Assembly (NCBI GenBank): GCA_021029095.1
Contig: JAJOHG010000007.1
Location: forward strand, 248,001-312,000
From: Phellopilus nigrolimitatus
Taxonomy: Eukaryota; Basidiomycota; Agaricomycetes; Hymenochaetales; Hymenochaetaceae
DNA: 64,000 nt
Reading direction: 5' to 3'
Part shown: one piece after another, positions 23,401 to 35,032 of the stretch
Layout of the letters: every line of letters begins with the position of its first letter
How positions within the stretch are numbered: the first letter of the stretch is position 1
The notes under the pieces: model-generated
Seen by the model: only the letters and a program-made list of their open reading frames with translations
What the model was told of the DNA's origin: nothing
The model's database searches: none
Made by a program: the position numbers and the translations under genes

Positions 23401-24354
23401 GCGACTGAATGCATTCGTCGATAGTTCATTTTCCGGTTCGAAGTAGGGGATGCTTACCTGGGCGCAGTTAGCCGCTTCATGACGAATGCCTTTGAATACG
23501 GAGACGCACTGCTTCCAAGGGCCGAAGGCGAAGAGGATCCGGCAGGGCCGCAGATCGGCAACAACCAACCTTATCTCAACCTTGCAACGTGAGTGCTTCA
23601 CGACTTGAGCGGATTTCAATAATCGTAAGGTTGCTCGTAGATTCCGTATGGTAGTCCTCGCCGATGAGATCCTCGAATCATTTTTTGAGACCGACTTATC
23701 GGCGTCTTTCCGGTTGGAGACGGTTGTGGAAATGCCCGTCCCCCAGTCGAACAGCAGCTTTTTCGGAGGACTTCTTTCAAGTATTGTCACAGATGACAAC
23801 AAGAAAATATTCAACCGTTTCACTGATGAAATTGGCAAGACTATTGGGAAACACCAAGTAGGAGCTATTCCTACCAGTTGAGAAAAAAAGGGACTTAATG
23901 AAATTGGCAGGTCACTCACCGTCCTCGCATCGGCCGGCAGATGCAATTGCAGGAACCCAAAGCGCGGGAGTCCCTCCTCACACCGTCAATGCGGCGCTCC
24001 GCATCACGCTCGAGTCTTACGACGAGCGATACGGCTATCACATCACCTGCGATGTCGTCTTCAGCCTCTGCACCTTCTGTGCTCGGCGCCGTTGACATAT
24101 TACCGCCCGCGGTCTCGTCGGATCCACTGTCGCCCCTGCCTCACATCTCCGCTGCGAACGCTGCGCTGATGGATCGCCCCGCATTTGCAATTGATAATGC
24201 AAAGGACGACGATGAAGAAGAGGATGACACGTTCGGAATCGGGGGCGACGACGACGATCAAGTCATGGATGAGGTGGACGCGTTCCTGGAGGCACATGAC
24301 TCCGGTCTGACGCCTGCCGACCAGGAATTGGCCAAAGGTCTGCATTCTGATTAA
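20466..24354 (+). CDS. GRAM-TBC Rab GTPase-activating protein with EF-hand
   Basis: Homologue of TBC1D8/9 and yeast Mdr1/Gyp2, GAPs for Rab/Ypt GTPases in vesicle traffic. About a dozen exons, well over 900 residues. Exon 2 (GRLYLLPPFLTFASLDRKS...) is a GRAM domain, a lipid-binding module. A second segment with LKFKFPGDPKK precedes the TBC domain: VGLPNRLRGEIWETLAG, then the catalytic arginine finger in IEKDLHRSLP (IxxDxxR) and the glutamine finger in LGYCQ (YxQ), then SLMREYFASLGESAHP. Downstream, DNDKDGSLTKDE is a good EF-hand loop. The C-terminal tail is Ser-rich then acidic (DDDEEEDDTFGIGGDDDD). The intron at 22523-22571 restores GGFI-SLMRE. The true N terminus may lie further upstream (20195-20446). 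Confidence 0.88.
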
Positions 24355-24882
24355 ATGTCCGTATGCAAGAGGCACTTGCTAATGTCGTGTACACCCGGTT
24401 AGATCTCGCTAAGGCTCCACCGATGAAGTAAGCCTGAGAAAGGTTCGGACGCAAACTGCCCGAGGGGAATACACTGCTTTTGCATGCTGTTCATTTGTAT
24501 TCTACTGTACTGGAAAATCGCATCGTCTGGCTTGGAGCTTTTCGTTTTCATGCGGGATCCGAAATATGATTTGCATGGCACTGTCGATGTAGGTGTCTTT
24601 CATCAAATTACACAGGGTTTTTGATCCGCCGTCGGGCGCCAGCGCTACTCCGGATCAACCTATCAACCGCTAAGTTGATTCATGCCATTCTTTGCATCGC
24701 CCGCAGTAGATGAAAACAAACTTAGGCCACTTGGCAATGCGCATTATGCGTGTACTTCTACGTACGAGCGCTCGTAGCTGATACCCGTTTCCTGGCGGTC
24801 CGAACATAAATTAAGTCTCGAGAATGCGAACCCGAACTTCACCCGCTCTTTATGTTGGTATAAGCTTGACTTTCCCGGTACC
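24355..24882. other. Intergenic, no gene seen
   Basis: 3' flank of the Rab GAP gene and promoter of the flavoprotein gene. No coding signal was recognised. Confidence 0.55.
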
Positions 24883-27275
24883 ATGGACTGCGAACTACTC
24901 GCTACTGCTAAAATCACTGCGGTCTCCCTGTTACTTCTGACTGCGTTGTGGCGGATCTGCGGCTCTTTTCTACATCGACTATTTACTCGTAAGCTGACTG
25001 TACTCTATGATCTGCCGGAAATTGGGAAAGCAAGACCAGACAACAAGAGAATCAAAGGTACCGCTGTAATTTGCGGAGGCAGGTAAGTAGCGTGCCTCTT
25101 GCTGAAAGGAGTTGCTTTACTTGAACTTTAATTTGTATGTCTACTACTTAGCATCGCCGGTCTTTTTACGGCTCGTATTTGTGCGGATCACTTCGAGGAT
25201 GTGCTCATTATTGAGCCTGAAGCATGGTTGGAAACCAAGGAAGGAAGGACCGCCGTTTATGACGAGAAAGGTGCATACATTGAATCTAGGAGAGAACATA
25301 AACGCACCCGCGTCGAACAGTACCTTCGGCTGCATTTGTGCGTTTACTTTGTCACCGCGCCTGCCGAACTTGTCAGAGAAAAAAAATGGATTCTTTCAGC
25401 ATTCCTTCCTGTTATAATCATGGCTTTGAAGCATCTGGCCGCAGATTTCGAAGAGAATATGAGGAGAAGCGATGGACGGTACGTACCAGACTCAATTCTC
25501 TGCCATTAATTGAATTTACAGATGGTTCAGAATTCAAGATGCTCAGTATAATATTCTAGCTTATGGTCGCTATACCATGCGTCTGCCAACTGACGGGAAA
25601 CCCCCACAATCTCTATATGCGAGCCGCGAAGCATTCGAACGCGTTTTGCGGGGCTCAATTATGAAGTCTTCAAGTCGGATCAGGTGGATGGTTGGGACCG
25701 TGACTGGGGTCGAAACGTCACCGAGAGATGCGTCGCGATTGTCGGGTGTTAACGTACGGACCCCGTCCGGGACGAAGGGGTTCATCGACGCGGCCTTCAT
25801 TGCCGGTGCGATTCACTCTTTTTTTAAAAGAACTACATCTTTCTCTATCGCAGGTATTGACGCTGATACGTACGGCTCAGACTGTTCTGGACCTGCACAA
25901 GCCGGACTCAAATGGCTGAAACGCGTTTACACCGAGCTGGAGAAAGACGCATCGCTCGCAGCTACTCTAGAGCATGTGTCAAACGCCCTTCCATTCGATA
26001 AGCTCACGTTAAACTATTCCATCGCGATGCGCGCCCGGAAATACCGATTCTATGTGCCTACCGAGGCGCGTGCACGACTCCCCATTCCGGGCGGGTACGA
26101 AAATGCCGGCTGGATTTTTGCGACTCTCCCTAAACCCGGAGAGCTGCGAAGCTTTATAGTGGATAGGATAGAAGGCCATCGTAGTAAGTGGTCCATTTTG
26201 AGGAAAGTTTCTTTGCAAGCCGACCAAATATCTTACCCTGTGTTCCCGTAGTTGAACTGGCGCTCAGTGCGCGCGGAGAACTGGATTTTCCTCCACACTT
26301 CGCAGATATCAAGCCTTTCATGCGAGCCGTGTCCGCGACGAACCCGGTCCCGGAATGGGTATTCGAGATGATGGACATCCTGCTTGAGTACAAGGATCAA
26401 GTAGAGGATCTCGGAAGCGAGAAATCACGTGAGCTCCGCTGCACTTCGAGCTCCTCGAAATTAGTCGTTAAACTCACATGTTGCAAATTTGACAAAAGCC
26501 TCTTGCTATTTGACCCGGTACGAGCGTGCGCCATACCTTCCCTCCAACTTCGCAGCCATCGGGGACGCGACTATGCGCGTTAACCCTCAATACGAGTCTG
26601 TTGTATTTGTTCATTTCTTCTTTTTCCCTAATTGTGGCTTATGTCTTGCGACTTTTGTCCTTTTTTTGCAGGCAAGGGTGCACGAAAGCATGCATTGGCG
26701 CAGTCGCCCTCGACGGCGCACTTCGCTCTCCGAGCGTGCTCAACGCTACCGCGGTCCCTTCGGGTTTCGGGCGTGCGTTCGTGAAGCTGCACACCGCGAA
26801 GACTATCAGCGCCTGGTCAGTCCACAATTGGTTCCTCAAATCATTTACTGACGTCCTCGTTGTGTCTCCTTCCAGGACCGGGACGAAGCCAACAGGTCAG
26901 TTCAATGCGGCCTCGCGGACCCCATTGCTTCCCCATCTGCCTGTAGAGACTCAATTGTTTTGGCTGGGTGCCGTGTTCATTCTAGATTACCAATGGGAGT
27001 CGACGACGCCCGCGCAGGGCGAGAAGCTCAGCGACGAGCGTTTCGCAGGGGGGCTTGGCCAGATTATGCTGCAGCTCTCGCTCACGGTGCGTATGCCCCA
27101 GATCTCATTGAACTTCGCTTCTCACTCCGTCCCTAAACCTATCCAGGACGACCGGGTCAACTCCGCGCTCTACCGCGTGCGTTTCTTCCTCGCGCCGCCC
27201 ACGGACCTCCTGCACCCCGCGTTCGTCGCGAAGGTCCTCTTCTTCTGGGTGCGGCAGAAATTCGGGCTGGTTTAG
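24883..27275 (+). CDS. FAD-dependent oxidoreductase, squalene-epoxidase-like
   Basis: Flavoprotein of the fungal squalene-epoxidase-like FAD/NAD(P)-binding family. The N terminus has one hydrophobic segment (TAVSLLLLTALWRIC), suggesting a membrane anchor. The intron at 25083-25153 joins GG-S to IAGL, giving the dinucleotide fold GGSIAGLFTARI. Later motifs: SREAFERVLRG, VTGVETSPRD, GPAQAGLKWLKR, IPGGYENAGWIF, the second FAD motif AAIGDATMRVNP, then QGCTKACIGAVALDG after an intron. C-terminal blocks are DYQWESTTPAQGE and FFLAPPTDLLHPAF. Family enzymes hydroxylate or epoxidise lipophilic substrates; the substrate here is unknown. The stretch around 25320-25480 is ambiguous: the frame that matches the family runs through an apparent intron, so either splicing is unusual or there is a small lesion. 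Confidence 0.75.
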
Positions 27276-27612
27276 TCTCCTCGTTTGCAGCATCTATATG
27301 CGCTTTCTCGACGCAGACATGTATCACAACTGTCAGTTCTATTTATTCTGGTGCTATTTATATATCGACGAATATCGCTTATGCGGAGAGGAGTACGTAT
27401 ACATGCATACTTACATACATACAGGAAATAAAAGCCACAGCAGAGGAAGAGAAAATCCAGAAAGCAAGAGACTGAGGGAAGAGATTCTATACACATCTGC
27501 AAATAAACGATACACAGCAGCCAGACCAGGATCAAACATACAGATAAGAAGCGCGTCGGTGTCGCAGCGATGACGAGCGAGGAGGAAAAGGCGGCCCTAA
27601 TGATGTTTTGCG

Positions 27613-29224
<1,612 letters not shown>

Positions 29225-29354
29225 TATTTTGTGACTCTTTTATGCAGAAATTAAAAAAAGCGAGTATGCAGGCAACAGAGTTCAGTAGCAGACTCGAAAA
29301 AAAAAAGCAAGTACAAGTAGGAGAGTAAGGATCGTCAGCAAGTAGTCTGCTGGT
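29225..29354. promoter_or_regulatory. Short divergent promoter, WDR5-like / EngB
   Basis: Only 130 bp separates the two start codons, so a bidirectional promoter is likely. It contains A-rich tracts (AAAAAAG at 29251 and an 11-A run near 29298). Confidence 0.55.
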
Positions 29355-30335
29355 ATGACTTCTACTTCTATCCTTCACTCTCCTCGTCTGCTTTCCTCCA
29401 ACTCCTTTCGCAAGCTATCGACAAAAGCTCAACACATCGAAGCGGCATTCAAGCCGTCCGGCGCTGCAATTTTTCTCGCAGCGGCGTCCTCGCCGGAGTC
29501 CATACCGCAACTTCACGGTCTGCCAGAGGTGAAAATGCTCTTTCAGACCGCCGCAGGCGAATTAACAGGCTATCCTTCAGGTCATAGTAGCTGGTGAGAA
29601 CAGTCCACGTAGCGTGATCCATATGCGCAGAGTTCTCAGATAGTCGTCTGGAGGCAGAGCGAATGTGGGCAAGTCCACGCTCCTGAACGCCGTCCTCGGG
29701 CGCGCCGCGCTCCTGCACACGAGCAAGAAAGCGGTAAGTGCGTTCCGCACCCCATCTCAGTACGCGCCGAACGGAGCCTGACGACACGGACAGGGCCGGA
29801 CGCGCGCGCTCAACTTCTTCCGCGTCGGGCGCGAGCCCGGCAGCCTCGTCGTCGTCGACGCGCCCGGCTACGGCAAGCGCGGGCGCGCGGAGTGGGGGCA
29901 GCTCTGGGAGCACTACATCGACACGCGCGCAGAGTGCGTGCCTCCCCGCGCCATTCTTGTCTCATCTTATCTCACATTGATCGAGACAGGCTGCGCCAGA
30001 TCTGCATCCTCATCAACGCGGGGCACGGCGTGACCGACTTTGACCGCGCGATGCTCGCCGACCTCAATGCGCGACTGTCCACCCCCACGGTGTCCGACAG
30101 GCCCACGGCGCCCGCCCGGCACGCGCCCGCCCTGCAGCCCGTCCTCACGAAGCTCGACTGCATCGAGGGTTCCCCCGACGAGCGCGCGCGCGCGGTGCGC
30201 GCGATCATCGACGAGCTCGGGGTGCTCGCGCCGTGTGCGGCGCCGCCCGTGCTGTGTGCGGTGTCTGCGACGATGCGCTTCGGCATCGAGGCCGTCCGGC
30301 GGGCGATGGCGGTGGCGTGTGCCCGAGAGTCGTAG
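29355..30335 (+). CDS. EngB-type mitochondrial GTPase (Mrx8-like)
   Basis: GTPase of the EngB/YihA/YsxC family, which helps assemble the large ribosomal subunit in bacteria; fungal members such as yeast Mrx8 act in mitochondria. The N terminus (MTSTSILHSPRLLSSNSFRKL) is Ser/Arg/Leu-rich with no acids, fitting a mitochondrial presequence. Motifs in order: G1 RANVGKSTLLNAVLG (split by an intron), G2 region GRTRALNFFRVG, G3 DAPGYGKRGRAEWG (DAPG, the EngB form of DxxG), G4 TKLD, G5 CAVSAT. Four exons; introns near 29590-29651, 29731-29793 and 29935-29991. The C-terminal half is extremely GC-rich. An insert between ADLNARL and LTKLD (STPTVSDRPTAPARHAPALQ) is lineage-specific low-complexity sequence. 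Confidence 0.92.
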
Positions 30336-31054
30336 ACGGGGGTTTGATGTTTTCTTTTTTTTTAACCTCGTGTTCAATTCATTCTGGTCTGTCCTGGTTT
30401 TTCTGTGGACGTCTTGAGCTCAAACGTTTCGACCGATAGCCACCGTGCGATGCTTTGCAAATTGGAATGAACTCATGCTTGGTGGCGAGGTATGTGCTGA
30501 CGAGAGCCGCCCTGTAATAAATTCAATAACTCTATGCTTGTTATAGGACAATCGTCATGAGGTTTATGTCATTGAAGAGGCCATTGTCAGCGGAGACATT
30601 CCGTGAGAACGAAAGAAACAGGCGTGGCGCAGGTCTGTTGTGGCTTAAGTATAACTTCTGAGGAAATTCCAATTTCCTGAAATTTCGTGTAGCTCACAGC
30701 AATGTAGCGTCTGTGACCACTTACCGTCTTATAATTGCATCTCCCAATGTCACTCGAGATACGACCCCTCTAAATATCGTTTTCAATACCCAGAACATAC
30801 AGTATGCTTTTCCTTTTGCATGGGAAAGCCGAGGACTGAATAAAGGCTCGAATGGTTCAAGAATGGCGCGCATTGATTGATGACTCTGCTGCTACGCATA
30901 TGACCAACTGGATTTTGTCATGCATTACTTGTGTATCGCAGCCAGACAACTTGGCGCGTATATAAGGCGCTGAACGGAGCTTGGAAGGACAAGAATGCAA
31001 GAGTTCCAGCCACACTACCAACACTCGCATATAAACCACCCTAAGTTTCATATC
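30336..31054. other. Intergenic, no gene seen
   Basis: 3' UTR of the EngB gene (T-rich run at 30353) and promoter of the CmcJ-like gene. A TATATAAGG string near 30959-30967 lies about 90 bp upstream of the start at 31055 and is a good TATA-box candidate. Confidence 0.55.
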
Positions 31055-32012
31055 ATGGCCACCGCCGCAGAGCCGACCCCGCACGACGTGTCCACATCGC
31101 TTAAATATTACGCGCCCAAGGGCGATGAGGCGCCCTTCCAGTACGTACTGGACCCGCCCGCGGGCACGCCGAAGGACAACCTCGGCTGGGACACGCGCCC
31201 CGCGGTGATCCACGACGTGCGCGGGAGCGAGGACGCCGTCAGCCTCGACACGACCGGCTTCCAGTTCGTGCGGCACGCGAGCGCCGAGCGGGACTTCCGC
31301 GACGAGGAGCGCATCACGACGGTGTATTACAGCGAGGTCGAGGCGCTCCTGAAGCGCGAGACCGGCGCGAAGCGCGTCGTCGTCTTCGGCCACACTATTA
31401 GGTGGGCAGGGACTGCAGCTCGAGCGATTTATTTGCTGACGTGTTCGCCAGGCGCAATTATGCAGACAGTCCGGAGGAGAACGCATCAGGCGTCCAAGGG
31501 CCTGCGGTAAGCCCCATTGGCCCGTCCACGTCCTCGCACGACGGCCTCCTCACCCCACCTGTCCCCTCTAGGAGGCCGTGCACGTCGACCAGACGTTCGA
31601 CGCGTCCGTCGCGCGCGTGCACCGTCACCTCGGCGCAGAGGCCGCGCGGCTGCTCCAGTCGCGCGTGCGCATCGTCAACGTCTGGCGCCCGATCGAGCAC
31701 GCGGTCGCGCACAAGCCGCTCGCGCTCGCGGACTGGCGCACGCTCGACGTCGCGCGCGACCTCGTGTCCGTGCGCCTGATCTACCCGGACCGCGTCGGGG
31801 CCCTGTTCGCGGTGCGGCACAATCCTGCGCTGCGCTGGCACTTCCTGAACGGGCAGACGCCCGACGAGGTCGCGCTGATCAAGATCTACGACTCTGATGT
31901 GGACAAGGCGCGCCTCGCGCCGCACACTGCGTTCTTGGACGAGACGAGCCCGGCGAGCGCGCCGAAGAGGCAGTCGGTCGAAGTGAGGGCGCTAGTCTTC
32001 GACGACGAGTAA
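31055..32012 (+). CDS. CmcJ/NvfI-family oxidoreductase
   Basis: Member of the CmcJ/NvfI family (named after the cephamycin methoxylation protein and a fungal meroterpenoid enzyme; related to GA4-desaturase-like proteins, 2-oxoglutarate/iron oxygenase-like fold). About 280 residues in three exons: exon 1 to GHTIR at 31400, a short exon RNYADSPEENASG, then AVHVDQTFDASVARVHRHLG. Characteristic phrases are YYAPKGDEAPFQYV, TRPAVIHDVRG, GFQFVRHASAERDF, VVVFGHTIR, HVDQT, RIVNVWRPIEHAV, FAVRHNPALRWHFLNGQ and LIKIYDS. HVDQT supplies a candidate metal His-x-Asp and WRPI is a family mark. A further in-frame Met lies 20 codons upstream (30995). No biosynthetic cluster surrounds it, so the substrate is unknown. 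Codon third positions are strongly G/C. Confidence 0.87.
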
Positions 32013-32515
32013 AGAATGTAATCATTTCTTGTGGTTTCGTCGATGACAGCCTATTGTAAAACCGAATAGTCTGCATTGATAGAACTGCTAGAGTGGTGAG
32101 AAATGGCAGCATTGTTAAACCTTTTGAAAGTAGTGCCACAGTTGCGGGGTATTGAAAACACTCCTGTGAGGCGCCAGAAGAAACTTGGAGTCGTACTCCG
32201 GCTCGCGGACTTCCCGTATCCAACTCTTTGTTGGAACATGTAATTCTCCTGGGACGCTTACATACCAAGTCCTCGCCCTTGTAGTTTATGAGTTCAGAAC
32301 AAGCCGGGACAATGTGATGACAGGTACCCAGACTAGCATATGCATGCAGTATTCTGAAAGAGATGGAACTGGCTAGAGACGGGTCGCCAGAGTGGTACAT
32401 GTACGCAGCCCAATTCTTACTTGAACCGCTCAGCCAAATCGATGACGATACGAAGGAAAGAGCGGTGACCAGCTTTCGCAGCTCTATAGGCTTGCACATT
32501 GGAGCATAACCGAGC

Positions 32516-32661
32516 TCAGATTAAGCCTTGCTCGCACATGTCGTCGAATAGCTCACCGCCTTCAACGTATTCGAGAATAAGATAGAGCTCGCTAGATGTT
32601 TCCCAGACGTCGTAGAGACGAATGATGTTCGGGTAATCTATGAGCTTCATGACTGCGAGGC
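32516..32661 (-). pseudogene. Stranded protein-kinase domain fragment
   Basis: On the minus strand a 40-odd residue stretch reads AVMKLIDYPNIIRLYDVWET followed by SSELYLILEYVEGGELFDD and then a stop. This is subdomains IV-V of a Ser/Thr kinase of the Gin4/Kcc4/Hsl1 or AMPK-related group (HPNIxRLYDVWET, LILEYVEGGELF). The ATP-binding glycine loop and VAIK region are not found upstream, nor HRDLKPEN or DFG downstream. It is too small to fold as a kinase and looks like a captured or relict exon. Confidence 0.8.
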
Positions 32662-33796
32662 AACGCGTGCCAAAAGTGTGTGCATTTGTAGTTTGTTTAC
32701 AAATCTACCAAAAAGTCACCAGTGAAAGACAAGTTACAGAACGATTTTTTGAGCTCAGTCCTCCTCCGTTCTGCACAGTTCAAGCTGATAAAATCTCGGG
32801 CGATATAGGGCTGGGAGGTCTATTTTGTCTATTTTTCGATTTTGCCCTCAAATTGTGAGAACAGCACCGTTCCGACACTTTCAGGGAAAAAATTGAAAAG
32901 TCGGCAACGTAGACCTGCTTACCCCGTATCATACGCGCACTTACCAGCTTATATTTTGCAGAACGGATGATAATCGAGCTCACAAAATCATTCTGTAACT
33001 TGTACTTGTCTTTCACTAATGAGCCACGAAAGTTCCGTTTTTGGTAGGCATATAAACAACGCCGACTGAGGTATTTGGCCCATGGAGTTTCATTTGTTTC
33101 TTTTTGCATAGGTACTGTCATTACTCATGAAAGCTACAGTAAAAATAGACTAGAAATTTGAAGGGAGAAGAGTAATGAAGAACAAAAAAAATAACCCCTA
33201 CCGCGGGATCGAACCGTCGCAGTCAACCATCACCGTGGGACACAATTGCATGCGCATGCAGAGGCAGCCGTACAGACGCCTGCACAGTCAACCGATAGGA
33301 CACGCTCGACACTTGCACTTTCTGAAGTTTTAACGTATTTATACTCAAACTATCCATCTCCATTATTGAACACACAAAACCTGTTACGCTACAGAAACAC
33401 TTCGACAGCAATAGAAATCAACTCATCAGGAGTTTCTGTCCCGGCCACTTAAAATTGTATCCCTTTCGCAAAGCGTCCACTATCAATTGTCAGGTGCGGG
33501 TGGCTGACTAGTCGGTGATCCTCCAGGAGGTGCCTAGAGATCAGTTTTAAGTCACCATTATCACATTTGGATGTGAAGAAATTTAATGAGTGCAGAGAAA
33601 AGGTGTGACAGAACGACGTCGAAGAGCAAGTCGTGAAATGGCGATTTCTGACGAGCCCGAGCGAGTGAACACCTACCATGGTTTGCACGTGACTCGATGA
33701 CCTCACCGCTGGCTGCTGCGCGTCACTAGACTCCTGCAACGCCATGCACGCCATGGCTCGCCTCCAGTCCGCAGTCACCGTCCTCCGTAATCGACC
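32662..33796. other. Intergenic, no gene recognised
   Basis: AT-rich compared with its neighbours. It has no recognisable kinase or other coding sequence. A GGTTCGATCCC B-box-like motif followed by a run of eight T lies on the minus strand at about 33190-33215. A long minus-strand frame across 33449-34306 is a shadow of the GC-rich EI24 gene. Confidence 0.5.
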
Positions 33797-34793
33797 ATGA
33801 CATCCGCCGTCGACTTCCTCCGCGGCCACGCAGTCCGCGCGACCGCCACCTCCAAGCAGGCCGTCCTCTCCCGCACCTATCTCTACCCGCCCCTCGGCGT
33901 CCTCTACCTCGCCCGCCACCCCCCGCTCTGGCCCCCCGTCCTCGCCCGCATCCTCCCGTGCCTCGCACTCAGCCTCGCCGTCCTCGTGCCCATGTTCGTC
34001 TTCACCTACATCCCCCAGGCCGCCGTGCTGTCCATCATGAACGGCCCCGTCGGCCCCGTCAGCGCCGCCGCCCTCGTGTGCTCCGAGTCGTCCGTCATCA
34101 TCAACGCCCTCGCGCGCGCGTTTCTGCTCGACCGCGCCCTGTGCGACCTCTTCGACGCGACCCTTGTGTGCGAGGGCCAGGACGCCCTCGTTTCCAAGGG
34201 GAGAGAGCTGAAGCCGGGGAGCAAGTCCGAAGGCGCGAAGAAGCTCGGGAAGATACTCACGCGGCCTTTGCAAAAGTGAGAAACTGCGCGCCATGAATCC
34301 ATGCACCCATGTACTTATTACTTCAACTATCTAGGTTCTCGTTCGCCAGCATCGTCGAGTACATCGTCTTGCTTCCTCTCAACTTGATCCCCGTGGTCGG
34401 GACCGCCGCCTTTCTCATCATGCAAGGCCGGAAAATGGGGCCGCGGTTTCATGCGCGCTACTTCCAGCTCAAAGGCTTCGACAGCGTGCACAAAGACGCG
34501 TTCGTCAAAGCAAATAGTGGCGGCTACATCGCGTGCGTATGCTCCCACCTCAGCCTACCTTGCGCAGTATCTAAAACTCGCTGGATCGTTCCGTTCTCAG
34601 GTTCGGCACAATATCGATGGTCCTGAACCTCGTCCCCCTCGTGTCCATCTTCTTCACATTGACATCGACTGTCGGCGCAGCGCTCTGGGCTGCTGAAATT
34701 GAGAAGAAAGCGGCCTATCCAGGTGAGAAGATTGATGTGTCTGGCAAAGAATCCGGTAAAGATGTCGGAAAGAAGGAACTGCATGCTACTTAG
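33797..34793 (+). CDS. EI24-domain membrane protein (Rrt8/Lds-like)
   Basis: Multi-pass membrane protein of the EI24/CysZ-like fold, nearest to yeast Rrt8/Lds1/Lds2, which associate with lipid droplets and spore-wall (dityrosine) formation. About 260 residues in three exons. The first exon opens MTSAVDFLRGHAVRAT and contains a YPPLGVLYLARHPPLWP phrase typical of the fungal family. Two hydrophobic stretches follow (LARILPCLALSLAVLVPMFV and YIPQAAVLSIMNGPVG). Exon 2 has FASIVEYIVLLPLNLIPVVG, the conserved LPLNLIPVVG motif, and exon 3 FGTISMVLNLVPLVSIFFT. The Lys-rich tail (GKESGKDVGKKELHAT) is probably cytosolic. Role in a basidiomycete is unknown. It is GC-rich at third positions. Confidence 0.82.
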
Positions 34794-35032
34794 GTTTTTC
34801 TGGCTTGGTCATTCTTCCTCGAGTTGCGTCTGTAACAGCATGTAGATTGTCCATTTTCGAATGTATCTTAGGTAGGCGTCGCGGCTGCTCGGAATTTTAC
34901 ACTTTAGGACAGAGAAAAGGTCGTGGCAGTACGCGCCAGTCACGTGTATGATCACGTGACCAATGTAACCTTATGCGTTTTAGCAGCTTAAAAGTTTGTT
35001 TCCTAAGTGCCATCTCGAGCTGTCTACACGAC

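Noticed and set aside
33449..34306. 285-codon minus-strand frame
   Set aside because: It is antisense to the EI24 gene, Gly/Glu/Asp-rich from codon bias alone, and has no recognisable domain.
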